Assembly: GCF_900626135.1 (NCBI RefSeq)
Contig: NZ_LR130785.1
Coordinates: forward strand, 1,211,241 to 1,275,240
Direction of reading: 5' to 3'
DNA: 64,000 bases
Origin: Senegalia massiliensis
GTDB taxonomy: Bacteria > Bacillota > Clostridia > Tissierellales > SIT17
Both the position numbers and the translations under genes were made by a program. The first letter of the stretch is position 1; each line of letters begins with the position of its first letter. Below, in pieces: positions 41,902-51,233 of the stretch. The notes below the pieces were generated by a model. The model searched no databases. It worked only from the letters and a program-made list of their open reading frames with translations, and had not been told where the DNA came from.

Positions 41902-43870
41902 AGTATTTTATTCTAAATTAGCAATAAATAATATAAAAAAGAATAAAAACACTTATTTTCCTTATATATTATCTTCAATAATAATAATTTCTCTTTTTTA
42001 TATTCTTCATGCTATAACTATACAAATGAGTAGTGGTAAATTTTTAGGTTATGAGAGTATGAAAACAATTTTAAATTTTGGTGTAATAACTATAGGTATT
42101 TTTTCTTTGATATTTATATTTTACACAAATAGTTTTCTTATTAAAAGAAGAAAAAATGAATTAGGATTATATAGTGTGTTAGGGATGGAAAAAAAGCATA
42201 TTGGTAAAGTGATAGCGTTAGAAGCTATATATTCAGGAGTAGTATCACTAATATTAGGTATATTATTAGGGGTACTATTTGGAAGATTAATGTTTGCATT
42301 TTTGCTTAATATATTAAATTTAAGTACTTCAATTAAATTTATCCTTCCTTTAAAATCAATTATTATAACATGTATTTTATATATTGGTACTTTTACTCTA
42401 ATTATAATATATAATTTAATAAAAGTTTACACTACAAATCCCATTGATTTAATTAAGGGAAGTAAAAAAGGAGAGAGTGAACCTAAGTCTAGATGGATAA
42501 TAGGTATAATTGGAGTTATATTATTATTAACTGGTTATTATATATCATTAAGTATAGATAATCCTATTGCATCTATAAATAATTTTTTTATTGCAATAAT
42601 TCTTGTAATGATTGCAACGTATTTATTATTTACGTCAGGTAGTATTATTTTTCTTAAATTATTAAAGAAAAACAAAAAATATTACTACAATAAAAAACAT
42701 TTTATTTCTGTTTCTAATATGATCTATAGAATGAAACAAAATGCAATGGGACTTGCAAATATAAGCATACTAAGTATAGCAGTATTATTAACATTATCTT
42801 CTACTATTTCTTTATATGTAGGAATTGAAGATAGCTTACGTACACGTTATCCTTATGACGTTTTAACTGGTTATAAAGATAATGAAATAAATAATGATAA
42901 CATAGAAGAAATTGCATTAAATGTATCTAAAGATAATTATTTAAATATAGAAAAAATAGTAAAATATAATGTTTTAGGAACTGTTGGTACTTTAAAAGAG
43001 AATAATATAACAGCTAGAAAAGAATCAGAAAAAATGTCTTTAAAAGATTTATATGAAGTTGAGATATTATCACTAGAAGATTATAATAAATATAAGGATA
43101 AAAATATAAAGTTAGGTGAAAATCAAGTTTTAGTTAGTGATAATACTGGTAAATTTAATTATAATACTTTAAATTTATATGGTACTAAATTTAAAATAAA
43201 GAATCAAGTTGATGATATTGACTTTTTAAGTAGCATGAATATATTTGACAAAATTAGTATCATAGTAAAAGATAATGAAAAGTTAGAAGAATTGTCAAAA
43301 TTAATTTCACAAAAAGAAAAAAAAGAAGTTCCTATTTCTTATAACTATAATTTAAATTTAGAAGGAAAAAGGGATGATAAAATTAAATTTGTTTCTGAAT
43401 TTAAAAACAAATTACATTCAAATATTTCAAAAGATATAGCAATAGAGGATATATATACAAGTAGAGATGACTTTTTATCTATATATGGAAGTTTCTTTTT
43501 TATTGGTTTGTTTTTAGGAATAGTGTTTTTAGTTGCAACTGCATTAATAATTTATTATAAGCAAATTACTGAAGGATATGATGATCATGATAGATTTATA
43601 ATAATGCAAAAGGTTGGTATGAGTAAAGATGAAATTAAGTATACAATTAAAAATCAAGTAGTAAAAATATTTTTCTTACCAATTTTAGTTGCGATAGTTC
43701 ATCTTATTGTAGCATTTCCAGCAGTTATAGAAATACTTGGTTTATTTAATCTTACAAATGAAAAGTTATTTATGTTATTTACAGGACTAACAATATTAAT
43801 ATTTACTATTATTTATGGCATAGTTTATTTATGGACTTCAAAAGTATATTATAAAATTGTAAATGAATAA
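41894..43870 (+). CDS. bceB: BceB-type ABC permease
   Basis: A 658-aa permease with ten predicted helices: one N-terminal (PYILSSIIIISLFYILHAI), FtsX-like bundles, and a large extracellular domain of about 220 residues (about 310-530) between helices 7 and 8, which carries specificity in this family. The start is ATG 41894 (MNKVFYSK), 7 nt after GGAGG; the upstream ATG at 41873 is inside bceA without a site. Confidence 0.92.
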   Translation: MNKVFYSKLAINNIKKNKNTYFPYILSSIIIISLFYILHAITIQMSSGKFLGYESMKTILNFGVITIGIFSLIFIFYTNSFLIKRRKNELGLYSVLGMEKKHIGKVIALEAIYSGVVSLILGILLGVLFGRLMFAFLLNILNLSTSIKFILPLKSIIITCILYIGTFTLIIIYNLIKVYTTNPIDLIKGSKKGESEPKSRWIIGIIGVILLLTGYYISLSIDNPIASINNFFIAIILVMIATYLLFTSGSIIFLKLLKKNKKYYYNKKHFISVSNMIYRMKQNAMGLANISILSIAVLLTLSSTISLYVGIEDSLRTRYPYDVLTGYKDNEINNDNIEEIALNVSKDNYLNIEKIVKYNVLGTVGTLKENNITARKESEKMSLKDLYEVEILSLEDYNKYKDKNIKLGENQVLVSDNTGKFNYNTLNLYGTKFKIKNQVDDIDFLSSMNIFDKISIIVKDNEKLEELSKLISQKEKKEVPISYNYNLNLEGKRDDKIKFVSEFKNKLHSNISKDIAIEDIYTSRDDFLSIYGSFFFIGLFLGIVFLVATALIIYYKQITEGYDDHDRFIIMQKVGMSKDEIKYTIKNQVVKIFFLPILVAIVHLIVAFPAVIEILGLFNLTNEKLFMLFTGLTILIFTIIYGIVYLWTSKVYYKIVNE

Positions 43871-43878
43871 AGCTTAAC

Positions 43879-43919
43879 ATTTAAAAATATGGGTATAATT
43901 TATACCCATATTTTTAAAT
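43879..43919 (+). terminator. Intrinsic terminator of bceAB
   Basis: A 19-bp perfect stem around ATT (core AAAAATATGGGTATA), the 3' arm ending in TTTTTAAAT. Confidence 0.85.
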
Positions 43920-43991
43920 TAATTTTATGATAAAAATTATATATAATAGGGTAGGATAAAGATAAATACAAAAGTTAAAGGAGAATAAGGA

Positions 43992-45032
43992 ATGAAAAAG
44001 TATATATCAGAAATAAAACCACCAAAAGTAAGTATTGCTCCTATGGTAGATAGAACAGATAGACATTTTAGATATTTTGCTAGACTTTTAACGAAAAGAG
44101 CTTTATTATACACGGAAATGACAACTGCACAAGCTATAATACATGGAGATAGAAATATGTTATTAGATTTTGATGTTGTTGAAAGACCTTTAGCACTACA
44201 AATTGCAGGATGTGATGCAAAGAATATAGGGAAGGCAGTGAAGATAGCTGAGGATTGGGATTATGATGAAATTAATCTTAATATAGGTTGTCCATCAGAT
44301 AGAATATCAGGAAATGATATGGGGGCATCTCTTATGGCATATCCTGAATTAGTGAGAGATATAGTAAAAGAAACTAGAAGAAATACAAACAAACCTATAA
44401 CAGTAAAACATAGAATAGGTATAGATGGGAAGGGAATATTACCTGATAGTTTTGAAAGGACATTATTAGATAAATATGAAGATTTAAAGAATTTTGTAGA
44501 TATAGTAGGGCAGTCAAAAGTAGATAGGTTTATAGTTCATGCTAGAATTGCCATATTAGCTGGTCTAAGCCCTAAAGAAAATAGAGAAGTACCACCTATT
44601 AGATATGAGGATGTATATAAATTAAAAAGAGATTACCCTCATTTGAATATAGAAATAAATGGCGGAATTAAAACAATAAAAGAAATAGAAAATCATCTTA
44701 ATCATGTTGATGGGGTGATGATTGGAAGATCAGCATATGATACGCCATTTATATTAGCAGAAGTTGATAAATTTTTCGAAGGTGGGAAGGTAAATAATAT
44801 TTCAAGAAGAGAAGTTATTGAAGGACTTATGCAATATTTATCAAATCTAGACACTAATACAAAACCTCATAATGTATTAAAACATACAATGGGACTTTTC
44901 CACGGTGTTAAAGGAAGTAAAAGGTGGAGACAAATAATAATTCCACCTTGGGATAAAGATGTAGTAGACATATTAAAAGCATCCTTAGAAACATTACCAA
45001 AAGAAACATTAGATGCTAGACCTATGTTTTAG
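43992..45032 (+). CDS. dusA: tRNA-dihydrouridine synthase, DusA type
   Basis: A 346-aa FMN enzyme reducing uridines in the tRNA D-loop. N-terminal IAPMVDRTDRHFRYF, active-site C100 in NLNIGCPSDRI, FMN-binding HARIAILAGLSPKENRE and INGGIK, and GVMIGRSAYDTP are all typical of DusA rather than of the DusB/C forms usual in Firmicutes. AAAGGAG lies 8-9 nt before ATG 43992. Its last bases overlap the end of the convergent antiporter gene by 4 nt. Confidence 0.92.
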   Translation: MKKYISEIKPPKVSIAPMVDRTDRHFRYFARLLTKRALLYTEMTTAQAIIHGDRNMLLDFDVVERPLALQIAGCDAKNIGKAVKIAEDWDYDEINLNIGCPSDRISGNDMGASLMAYPELVRDIVKETRRNTNKPITVKHRIGIDGKGILPDSFERTLLDKYEDLKNFVDIVGQSKVDRFIVHARIAILAGLSPKENREVPPIRYEDVYKLKRDYPHLNIEINGGIKTIKEIENHLNHVDGVMIGRSAYDTPFILAEVDKFFEGGKVNNISRREVIEGLMQYLSNLDTNTKPHNVLKHTMGLFHGVKGSKRWRQIIIPPWDKDVVDILKASLETLPKETLDARPMF

Positions 45033-45988
45033 TTTCTAATTATTATAAAAGTCATATAAACAATGTACAGTATAGACAGAAAAGCACCCTCATATCTATT
45101 AGATGTTTTTTTAGTTGCAGCTATTACATAAGCTATTAATGTAGCAACAAATAAGAAAATAATATCAGTAAATATTTTACTTTCTATTATTATTGGATTA
45201 ATAACAGAAGATACACCTAGAACAAATAATATATTAAATAGATTAGAGCCTATTGCATTACCTAAAGCAATATCACTTTCTCCTTTGTAAGCAGCAACAA
45301 TTGAAGTTACTAATTCTGGTAGAGATGTGCCTATTGCTATGAATGTAAGTCCTACTAAACTTTTACTCATTCCTAATTGGATAGCTATATTTGAGCTTGA
45401 TGTAACAACAAGATCAGAACCTATAATTATACCTATTAATCCAATTATACCAATAGCTAAACTTTTTATAATAGGTGCATTTTGGATTTCATCATTAGAA
45501 CTATTAATTTCTGTTTCTCTTGATAAAAAGGCCATTTCTACTAAATAATATATAAATATTGCAAAAATAGAAATTAGAATAAGTCCATCACCTTTAGATA
45601 TTGAATTTACTGTATTATCCTGTAAATTTATATCGTTTCCTAAAATATAAAGTACTGTAGTTGCTAATATCATGAAAGGGAATTCTTTCAAAATTGTTTT
45701 AATATTAATTTTAATAGGTTTTATGACAGAAGCAACCCCTACAACAAGCAAGATATTAAATATATTTGACCCAACTACATTACCTAAAGCTATTTCATTA
45801 GAATTATTTAGAGCAGCATTTATACTAACTGCTGCTTCGGGAGCACTAGTACCAAATGCTACAATTGTTAATCCAATTAATAGAGAAGGGACTTTTAATT
45901 TTTTAGCTACAGAAGAAGCTCCATCTACAAAAAAGTCAGCTCCTTTAATAAGTAAACCAAAACCAAGTAATAATAATAAATAATTCAT
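45029..45988 (-). CDS. CaCA-family cation antiporter, riboswitch-controlled (probable Mn2+/Ca2+ export)
   Basis: A 319-aa protein of about ten helices with two alpha-repeats, GTSAPEAAVSINAAL...GNVVGSNIFN and GTSLPELVTSIVAAY...GNAIGSNLFN, the signature of YrbG-type Ca2+/Na+ exchangers. GGAGG lies 8 nt before ATG 45988. A yybP-ykoY aptamer and terminator fill its leader (46037-46172). Since that riboswitch senses Mn2+ and often controls CaCA exporters, manganese efflux is the likely physiological role. Confidence 0.88.
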   Translation of the reverse strand: MNYLLLLLGFGLLIKGADFFVDGASSVAKKLKVPSLLIGLTIVAFGTSAPEAAVSINAALNNSNEIALGNVVGSNIFNILLVVGVASVIKPIKINIKTILKEFPFMILATTVLYILGNDINLQDNTVNSISKGDGLILISIFAIFIYYLVEMAFLSRETEINSSNDEIQNAPIIKSLAIGIIGLIGIIIGSDLVVTSSSNIAIQLGMSKSLVGLTFIAIGTSLPELVTSIVAAYKGESDIALGNAIGSNLFNILFVLGVSSVINPIIIESKIFTDIIFLFVATLIAYVIAATKKTSNRYEGAFLSILYIVYMTFIIIRN

Positions 45989-46036
45989 TTCTATACCTCC
46001 TAAATATATTATTGTTCACATATATATAATAAATAC

Positions 46037-46095
46037 AAAAAAGCAAGACTTTTAGTTAGCGTATTTATGTAAATACGCTAACTAAAAGTCTTGCT
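46037..46095 (-). terminator. Riboswitch-controlled terminator
   Basis: A 26-bp perfect stem with a 2-nt loop followed on the minus strand by a T run (A at 46037-46041). The 5' arm on the minus strand, beginning AGCAAGACTTTTAG, contains the 3' part of the aptamer, so aptamer and terminator are mutually exclusive. Confidence 0.85.
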
Positions 46096-46172
46096 ACTTT
46101 AATAATAAAAGTAAATAGATCCAGGCTCTGCCGTATTGTTGAATCTATTTTTTATGCTACTCCCTTTTAGTT
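46080..46172 (-). promoter_or_regulatory. yybP-ykoY (manganese) riboswitch aptamer
   Basis: Read on the minus strand: AACTAAAAGGGAGTAGC at the 5' end (46172 to 46156) and GCAAGACTTTTAGTT at the 3' end (46094 to 46080). These are the hallmark GGGAGUAGC and GCAAGACUUU segments of the family, and AACTAAAAG pairs with CTTTTAGTT to form P1. Between them lie a GC-rich element GGCAGAGCC inside an AAATAGAT/ATCTATTT stem. Mn2+ binding should stabilise P1 and prevent the overlapping terminator, turning on the antiporter. Confidence 0.85.
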
Positions 46173-46180
46173 GTAAAATA

Positions 46181-46209
46181 ATAATAGCATATTTATTAAT
46201 ATTAAACAA
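46181..46209 (-). promoter_or_regulatory. Promoter of the riboswitch and antiporter
   Basis: On the minus strand TTGTTT, 17-bp spacer ending TGC, TATTAT (extended -10). Transcription would begin within a few bases of the aptamer's first base. Confidence 0.7.
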
Positions 46210-46274
46210 TTATTTTATAATAAAAATATTAATAAATAAATTTAAAGATAATAATAAGAAATTTAAATAAATCA

Positions 46275-46333
46275 TATAAAAAAGAATACTTAGAAATTAG
46301 TTTTTATTACAATATTTTTTCTAAGTATTCTTT
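46275..46333 (-). terminator. Terminator of the PhnCDE-like operon
   Basis: A 16-bp perfect stem (AAAGAATACTTAGAAA and complement) with a 21-nt loop, followed on the minus strand by TTTTTTATAT. The rest of the 350-nt intergenic stretch is the riboswitch, its promoter and AT-rich DNA without an ORF. Confidence 0.85.
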
Positions 46334-46336
46334 ATT

Positions 46337-47959
46337 TTAGTCTATAAATTTTCTTATTCTATCTGAAACTATATCAGCAAACCATACCAAACATATATAG
46401 CATATTAATAACAGAGTTATTTCTGTGTAATGAAAGAAACTCATATTTAGTTTAAACTCTTGACCTAAACCTCCTGCTCCAACAAAACCTACTACTATTG
46501 TGGTACGTAAAATTACTTCCCATCTATATATTATATAAGTCATAAATTTCTTTGTTACAGATGGTATAATTCCATAGAATAACTGCTCTATACTATTTGC
46601 ACCAGTTGTAGAAAGATTTTTTAAAGGTTTTAATTTTAAATCTTCAATTATTTCTGCACAGAGCTTACCAAGTATCCCAAAGTTGTGAAGAGCTAATGCT
46701 ATAGCCCCGGGAAGTATTCCAGGTTTAAATATAAAAATAAGAATCATTGCCCATATTAGCTCAGGGATGGATCTAGAAATGATATATGTTATTCTAATTA
46801 TTCTAAACAAAATTTTATTATACCATTTTCCACCAATTCCTATAGATCCATTAGCAATATTATTAGCAGCAGGAATAACTGTAATGAAAACTGCAAGAGT
46901 TGCAAATCCTATAGCTAATATACTCATTTTTAAGGTGTCAAAAGTTAATATTAATACATGCTTGATATATGAAATATCTAAATATGCTTTATTTTTATTT
47001 ATACCTAATAAATCTGCTACAAATTTTTTTGCATAAGTATAATTTTCATAGGAGAAAAAAGAAAATAAATTTGCATTTTCTACTTTAAATATAAAAATCC
47101 ATGAACTAAAAAATAATATAGCCATAATAATATATGAAAATTTTAAAAATTTAGGTTCTCCTGAAATAATACTTTTTCTAATGTTGTTACTCCAAATGTC
47201 TACTACTGTTACTAATAATACTAGAAAGAATACAAATGTCCACATTTCGTTATACTCTAAATCTGATAAAGATAATTGAATTTGATAGCCAAGACCTCCA
47301 AGACCTATAAAGCTCATAATAGCAGAAGATCGAATAGCACATTCAAATCTATACATTGTATAACTTATCATATCTAATTTTACTATTGGTAAATAACCAT
47401 AAAATAGAGTTTGAACTTTTGATGCACCACTTACTTCTAAATTTTTAATAGGATTTTTAGAAACATCTTTAAGCATGTCAGCAAATATGCGACCTAAAGT
47501 TCCTCCATAAGAAATAGTAATAGCAAATATAGCAGAAAAAGGATTAAGGCCAAATGCAGCTACAAATAACCATGCCCAAATAAGTTCATGAATAGATCTA
47601 AAGAAACCTAATATTCTTCTAAATATGTTCATATAAAATGATTTATATTTAGATTTTTTAAAAAGAATACCTGATGCTAAAACACCAAATATAAATCCTA
47701 TTATTATAGCAAATGTTATTCCACCTACAGCATATACTAGTGTTCTCCATGTGGAAATTATGCTAAGCTTTAGTATTTCAATAGATAAGTCAGGAGAAAA
47801 TAAAGATTTTATTAATTGTATAAGAGTTTCTTTTCCTCCTGAATGAATAAGTTCTTTACTCCATTCTATTGAAAATAAACTTAAGAAAAAAAATATAAAC
47901 AATGATAAGTTAATAAATGGTTTTCTATATAAGTTTAAATCTTTTTTTATATCATTCAT
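46337..47959 (-). CDS. PhnE-like ABC permease, fused double domain
   Basis: A 540-aa protein containing two PhnE-type permease domains in tandem (about 60-270 and 330-535). Each carries the family segment around ELIWA(W/M), GLGGLGYQIQ or GAGGLGQEF. About twelve helices are expected. Fusion of two PhnE copies is seen in several phosphonate/phosphite/selenate-type transporters. It overlaps the ATPase gene by 8 nt, and its start ATG 47959 has GAAGG upstream. It ends just before a strong terminator. Confidence 0.88.
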   Translation of the reverse strand: MNDIKKDLNLYRKPFINLSLFIFFFLSLFSIEWSKELIHSGGKETLIQLIKSLFSPDLSIEILKLSIISTWRTLVYAVGGITFAIIIGFIFGVLASGILFKKSKYKSFYMNIFRRILGFFRSIHELIWAWLFVAAFGLNPFSAIFAITISYGGTLGRIFADMLKDVSKNPIKNLEVSGASKVQTLFYGYLPIVKLDMISYTMYRFECAIRSSAIMSFIGLGGLGYQIQLSLSDLEYNEMWTFVFFLVLLVTVVDIWSNNIRKSIISGEPKFLKFSYIIMAILFFSSWIFIFKVENANLFSFFSYENYTYAKKFVADLLGINKNKAYLDISYIKHVLILTFDTLKMSILAIGFATLAVFITVIPAANNIANGSIGIGGKWYNKILFRIIRITYIISRSIPELIWAMILIFIFKPGILPGAIALALHNFGILGKLCAEIIEDLKLKPLKNLSTTGANSIEQLFYGIIPSVTKKFMTYIIYRWEVILRTTIVVGFVGAGGLGQEFKLNMSFFHYTEITLLLICYICLVWFADIVSDRIRKFID

Positions 47960-48713
47960 TGTTATTTACCTTCTTCAATGAATATAGTTCTGTTAATAGA
48001 CCTTCATTTAATTTATTTACAGGTAAATCAAAAAATAATTCTCCATTTCTTAATCCAATAACTCTATCAAAATATTTTTTTGCATATTTTATAGAATGTA
48101 TACTTGTGATTAAAGTTTTATTGTTTTCTTTAGCAAGGGATATAAGTAATGATAATACATCTTCAGCCCTTGTTGGGTCAAGAGAAGATACTGGTTCATC
48201 TGCAAGGATTATATTAGGATTTTGAACTAATAATCTTGCAAGTGCAACCCTTTGTTGTTGTCCACCTGATAAAGTACTTGTTTTATCAAATAATTTTTCT
48301 TCTATACCTACTCTTTTTAGAGTATTAACTGCTAACTTCTTTTCCTGAGGGATTATTAAAGATAACAGTGACTTTAATATATTCCACTCGTTTAATCTTC
48401 CTGCTAATACATTATTTATAACAGTAAGTTCATCAATTAAATCAAATTGTTGTCTTATCATACCTACTTCTTTTGCATATAATTTATTTGATTTGTAATC
48501 TTTGATATTAGTATTTTCTATGAATATGTCACCAGTATTTGCAGTTTCTATTTTACTTAATAGATTTAACAGTGTAGTTTTTCCTGAACCACTAGGACCA
48601 ATTAATGCAACTAATTCGCCTTTATTTATATTAAAAGAAAGGGAAGATAAAGCAATATTCCCTTTAAATTTTTTTGTGATATTTTTAAACTTTATAATTC
48701 TATTTGATGTCAT
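47952..48713 (-). CDS. PhnC-like ABC ATPase
   Basis: A 253-aa import ATPase: Walker A GPSGSGKTT, Q-loop MIRQQFDLID (typical of PhnC), signature LSGGQQQR, Walker B LADEPVSSLDP and H-loop ITSIHS. AAGG precedes ATG 48713 by about 10 nt. It is the middle gene of the phnD-phnC-phnE-like operon. Confidence 0.9.
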   Translation of the reverse strand: MTSNRIIKFKNITKKFKGNIALSSLSFNINKGELVALIGPSGSGKTTLLNLLSKIETANTGDIFIENTNIKDYKSNKLYAKEVGMIRQQFDLIDELTVINNVLAGRLNEWNILKSLLSLIIPQEKKLAVNTLKRVGIEEKLFDKTSTLSGGQQQRVALARLLVQNPNIILADEPVSSLDPTRAEDVLSLLISLAKENNKTLITSIHSIKYAKKYFDRVIGLRNGELFFDLPVNKLNEGLLTELYSLKKVNNNE

Positions 48714-48726
48714 AACTAATTCAACC

Positions 48727-49617
48727 TTATTTAATTATGCCTAATTTTTCAGCCACTTCTTTTATAGCTTTATAATTTTCATTTTTAGTTTCAATAAATT
48801 TTTCTGATTCAAATAATTCCATTATTTCTTTTTGATCTTCATCAATAGAAAGAAGAGCATTTTTAACTTTTTCTTTTGTTCCTTTACCAAAATCCTCATC
48901 TACATTATTTATTGTCCAATTATAATCATAATAAGCTGGAGTGGTATAAAATACTTCTACTTTATTTAAATCTACCTTATTTTCTTCTACAGCTGCTTCC
49001 CATACAGCTTCATTTAATGCACCTGTATCAAATGTACCTGATTCAACAAGTTTCCAAGTTTTATCATGGGAACCAGAATAATTTGCTTCTCCATCGAAAT
49101 CTTTATCTGGATCTATTCCTTGTTCCACTAAAAAATGTCTAGGCATTAAATGACCTGATGTTGAACTTTCACTTCCAAAAGTAAAACTATATCCTTTTAT
49201 ATCAGATAATTCTTTTAATCCTAAATCTTTTTGTGCAATAAATACAGAGTGAAATTCTTCATCTCTTGGTCTTTGAGCTATAGCTTCAGCACCTTCTACA
49301 GAGTTTCTAGCTTGTACACCTGTTAGCCCTCCGAACCAACCTAATTGAATTTCTCCTCTTTCAAATGCAGTTACTAATGCAGAATAATCTACTGTAGGAA
49401 CATACTCTACATTGAGACCAGTTTCATCAGAAATATACTTAGCTAAATCTTCAAAACGTCTATTTAGCTTTGATGTATTTTGATCTGGTATAGCTCCTAT
49501 TTTAAAAACTTTATCATCATTACTTTTATTACTTTCATTGCTTGTATCACTATCCCCACAAGCAGTAATAGAAATTGTAGTTAATAAAACTAATAGTATT
49601 ATAATAATCTTTTTCAT
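48727..49617 (-). CDS. PhnD-like substrate-binding lipoprotein (possibly oxyanion/selenate type)
   Basis: A 296-aa lipoprotein with lipobox SITAC. The mature part has IGAIPDQNTSKLNRRF, VDYSALVTAFERG, LGWFGGLTGVQARN, EAIAQRPRDEEFHSVFIA and FGSESSTSGHLMP. WFGGLTGVQAR with AIAQR...FHSVFIA resembles the PhnD subgroup annotated as putative selenate-binding rather than true phosphonate binders, so the substrate is open. The start is ATG 49617, 6-7 nt after GAGGAGG; an upstream in-frame start at 49647 is not supported. Confidence 0.87.
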   Translation of the reverse strand: MKKIIIILLVLLTTISITACGDSDTSNESNKSNDDKVFKIGAIPDQNTSKLNRRFEDLAKYISDETGLNVEYVPTVDYSALVTAFERGEIQLGWFGGLTGVQARNSVEGAEAIAQRPRDEEFHSVFIAQKDLGLKELSDIKGYSFTFGSESSTSGHLMPRHFLVEQGIDPDKDFDGEANYSGSHDKTWKLVESGTFDTGALNEAVWEAAVEENKVDLNKVEVFYTTPAYYDYNWTINNVDEDFGKGTKEKVKNALLSIDEDQKEIMELFESEKFIETKNENYKAIKEVAEKLGIIK

Positions 49618-49651
49618 AATAACCTCCTCATAAAATATAATTAACATATAT

Positions 49652-49682
49652 TATTCTACAGTAAACCTATCGGAATTGTCTA
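49652..49682 (-). promoter_or_regulatory. Promoter of the PhnD-like operon with CymR-like site
   Basis: On the minus strand TAGACA (49682-49677), 18-bp spacer, TAGAAT (49658-49653). Read on the plus strand, 49652-49677 ends in ATCGGAATT and matches the 26-bp CymR motif (TAWWNCNANTNNAWW-NNATNGGAATT) at all but four of its defined positions. CymR represses sulphur-acquisition genes, which would suit an oxyanion transporter. Confidence 0.45.
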
Positions 49683-49788
49683 ATTTATATTATCTATAGA
49701 ACATATTTTTATATAGATAAATTTTATAATATTATTTAATTTTTTATAATTATCGAAAAAGTATATAATATATATAAGGAGTGATTAT

Positions 49789-50781
49789 ATGTCAAATTTA
49801 TTGGAACCACTAAATATAAAAAATATAAAACTTAAAAATCGTTTAGTTATGCCACCTATGGCTACAGGTAAGTCAGAAGACGATGGGAAAATTAGTAAAG
49901 AAATAATTGATTATTATGATGAAAAATCAAAAGGCAGTTACATATCATTAATAATAATTGAGCATAGTTACATTTCTCAACAAGGTAAAGCAAGTGATAA
50001 TCAGCTTTCAATTTCTGATGATATGGTAATAGATGGTCTTAGAAACTTATCAAATGTTATTCATGAAAATGGTTCGAAAGCAGTTATGCAAATTAATCAT
50101 GCAGGTAGCGCATCTAAAAAGAGTGTAACAGGAATGAATATAGTAGGACCTTCAGCTATAGCTCATCCTAGAAGTGAATTAGTTCCTAATGAACTTACTA
50201 AAGATGAAATAAAAGAAATAATAAAAGATTTTAAAGATGCTGCAGTAAGAGTTAAAAAGGCTGGTTTTGATGGTGTAGAAATCCATTCAGCCCATGGATA
50301 TTTGTTAAGTCAATTTCTGTCACCAATTACCAATAAAAGACAAGATGAATATGGTGGTGATTTAAAATCAAGGATTAAAATTCATCTAGAAATTATTGAT
50401 GAAGTTAAAAAATCAGTAGGAGAAGACTTTCTACTTTTACTTAGATTAGGTGCTTCAGATTATATGGAAGGTGGAGTAACTCTAGATGAAAGTTTAATTG
50501 CTTCAAAAGAGTTTGAAAAAGCAGGTATAGATATTTTGGATATATCAGGAGGATTTAATGGATATGGTGTGGAGAACAAAGAGGTACAAGGTTATTTTTC
50601 GCCACTTACTGAGGAAATAAAGAAAGTTGTAAATATTCCAGTTATATTGACAGGTGGTATAACTGATATTAAAGCAGCAGATAAGTTGTTAAAAGAAGAT
50701 AAAGCTGACTTAATAGGAGTAGGTAGAGCTATATTAAAAGATTCTAGTTGGGCAAAAAATGGAATACAAAGTTTAAAATAA
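49789..50781 (+). CDS. Old Yellow Enzyme-family NADH:flavin oxidoreductase
   Basis: A 330-aa single-domain FMN enzyme: N-terminal LEPLNIKNIKLKNRLVMPP, MQINHAGS, GFDGVEIHSAHGYLLSQF, NKRQDEYGG and C-terminal VILTGGI...GVGRAIL. It lacks the C-terminal iron-sulphur and FAD domains of 2,4-dienoyl-CoA reductase, so it is a YqjM/OYE-type ene-reductase. AAGGAG lies 8 nt before ATG 49789. It is monocistronic. Substrate unknown. Confidence 0.9.
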   Translation: MSNLLEPLNIKNIKLKNRLVMPPMATGKSEDDGKISKEIIDYYDEKSKGSYISLIIIEHSYISQQGKASDNQLSISDDMVIDGLRNLSNVIHENGSKAVMQINHAGSASKKSVTGMNIVGPSAIAHPRSELVPNELTKDEIKEIIKDFKDAAVRVKKAGFDGVEIHSAHGYLLSQFLSPITNKRQDEYGGDLKSRIKIHLEIIDEVKKSVGEDFLLLLRLGASDYMEGGVTLDESLIASKEFEKAGIDILDISGGFNGYGVENKEVQGYFSPLTEEIKKVVNIPVILTGGITDIKAADKLLKEDKADLIGVGRAILKDSSWAKNGIQSLK

Positions 50782-50807
50782 GATTGTGTTTTTACACAAT
50801 CTTATTT
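50776..50807. terminator. Bidirectional terminator
   Basis: A 14-bp perfect stem (AAATAAGATTGTGT) with a TTTT loop, followed by T on the plus strand; it overlaps the 3' end of the convergent lipoprotein gene. Confidence 0.88.
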
Positions 50808-51233
50808 TTTATAACTATCTGGACTTTTAAGTTCTAAATTCTCATCTATGTTTAGTTCTTTTCTTTGATTATTAAATTCTTCATATTCAGTAGGACCATA
50901 TATTTGTTGAGTATTAGAATTGATAATCCAATAGACCTTTTTCTCTTCTTTTCCTAATTGTATTCTTTCAATTTGCTCTGCTAATATGAAATTTTCATTC
51001 CAAGAAACTTTTGAAATATTTTCAAGTATTATTTTCTTTTTTTCTTCATTTTCATTTGAATTATTTGACTTAATAGCTATTCCAACAATATCATCATTTG
51101 ACTTATATAAGAAGAAATCATCTACTAAATCATATGAGTACTTTAATTCTTCAGGAGTATCAGTTTGAGCACAACCTGAAATACTAAACATTGTTGTGAT
51201 TAAAATTATAAAAAAAATCTTTTTAGTTTTCAT
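50802..51233 (-). CDS. Small lipoprotein, DUF3997-like
   Basis: A 143-aa protein with a lipobox (FSISGC, Cys about 21). The body (SYDLVDDFFLYKS, then ISKVSWNENFILAEQ, VYWIINSNTQQIYGP and EFNNQRKELNI) follows the layout I associate with DUF3997 proteins, an uncharacterised family of secreted or lipid-anchored proteins. GGAGGAGG lies 8 nt before ATG 51233. No operon partner. Function unknown. Confidence 0.7.
   Translation of the reverse strand: MKTKKIFFIILITTMFSISGCAQTDTPEELKYSYDLVDDFFLYKSNDDIVGIAIKSNNSNENEEKKKIILENISKVSWNENFILAEQIERIQLGKEEKKVYWIINSNTQQIYGPTEYEEFNNQRKELNIDENLELKSPDSYKK

Noticed and set aside
46042..46160. Possible insertion-sequence remnant or MITE: a 26-bp inverted repeat next to a GC-rich GGCTCTGCC stretch
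   Set aside because: Read on the minus strand, the pieces are explained fully as promoter, yybP-ykoY aptamer and overlapping terminator before the antiporter gene.
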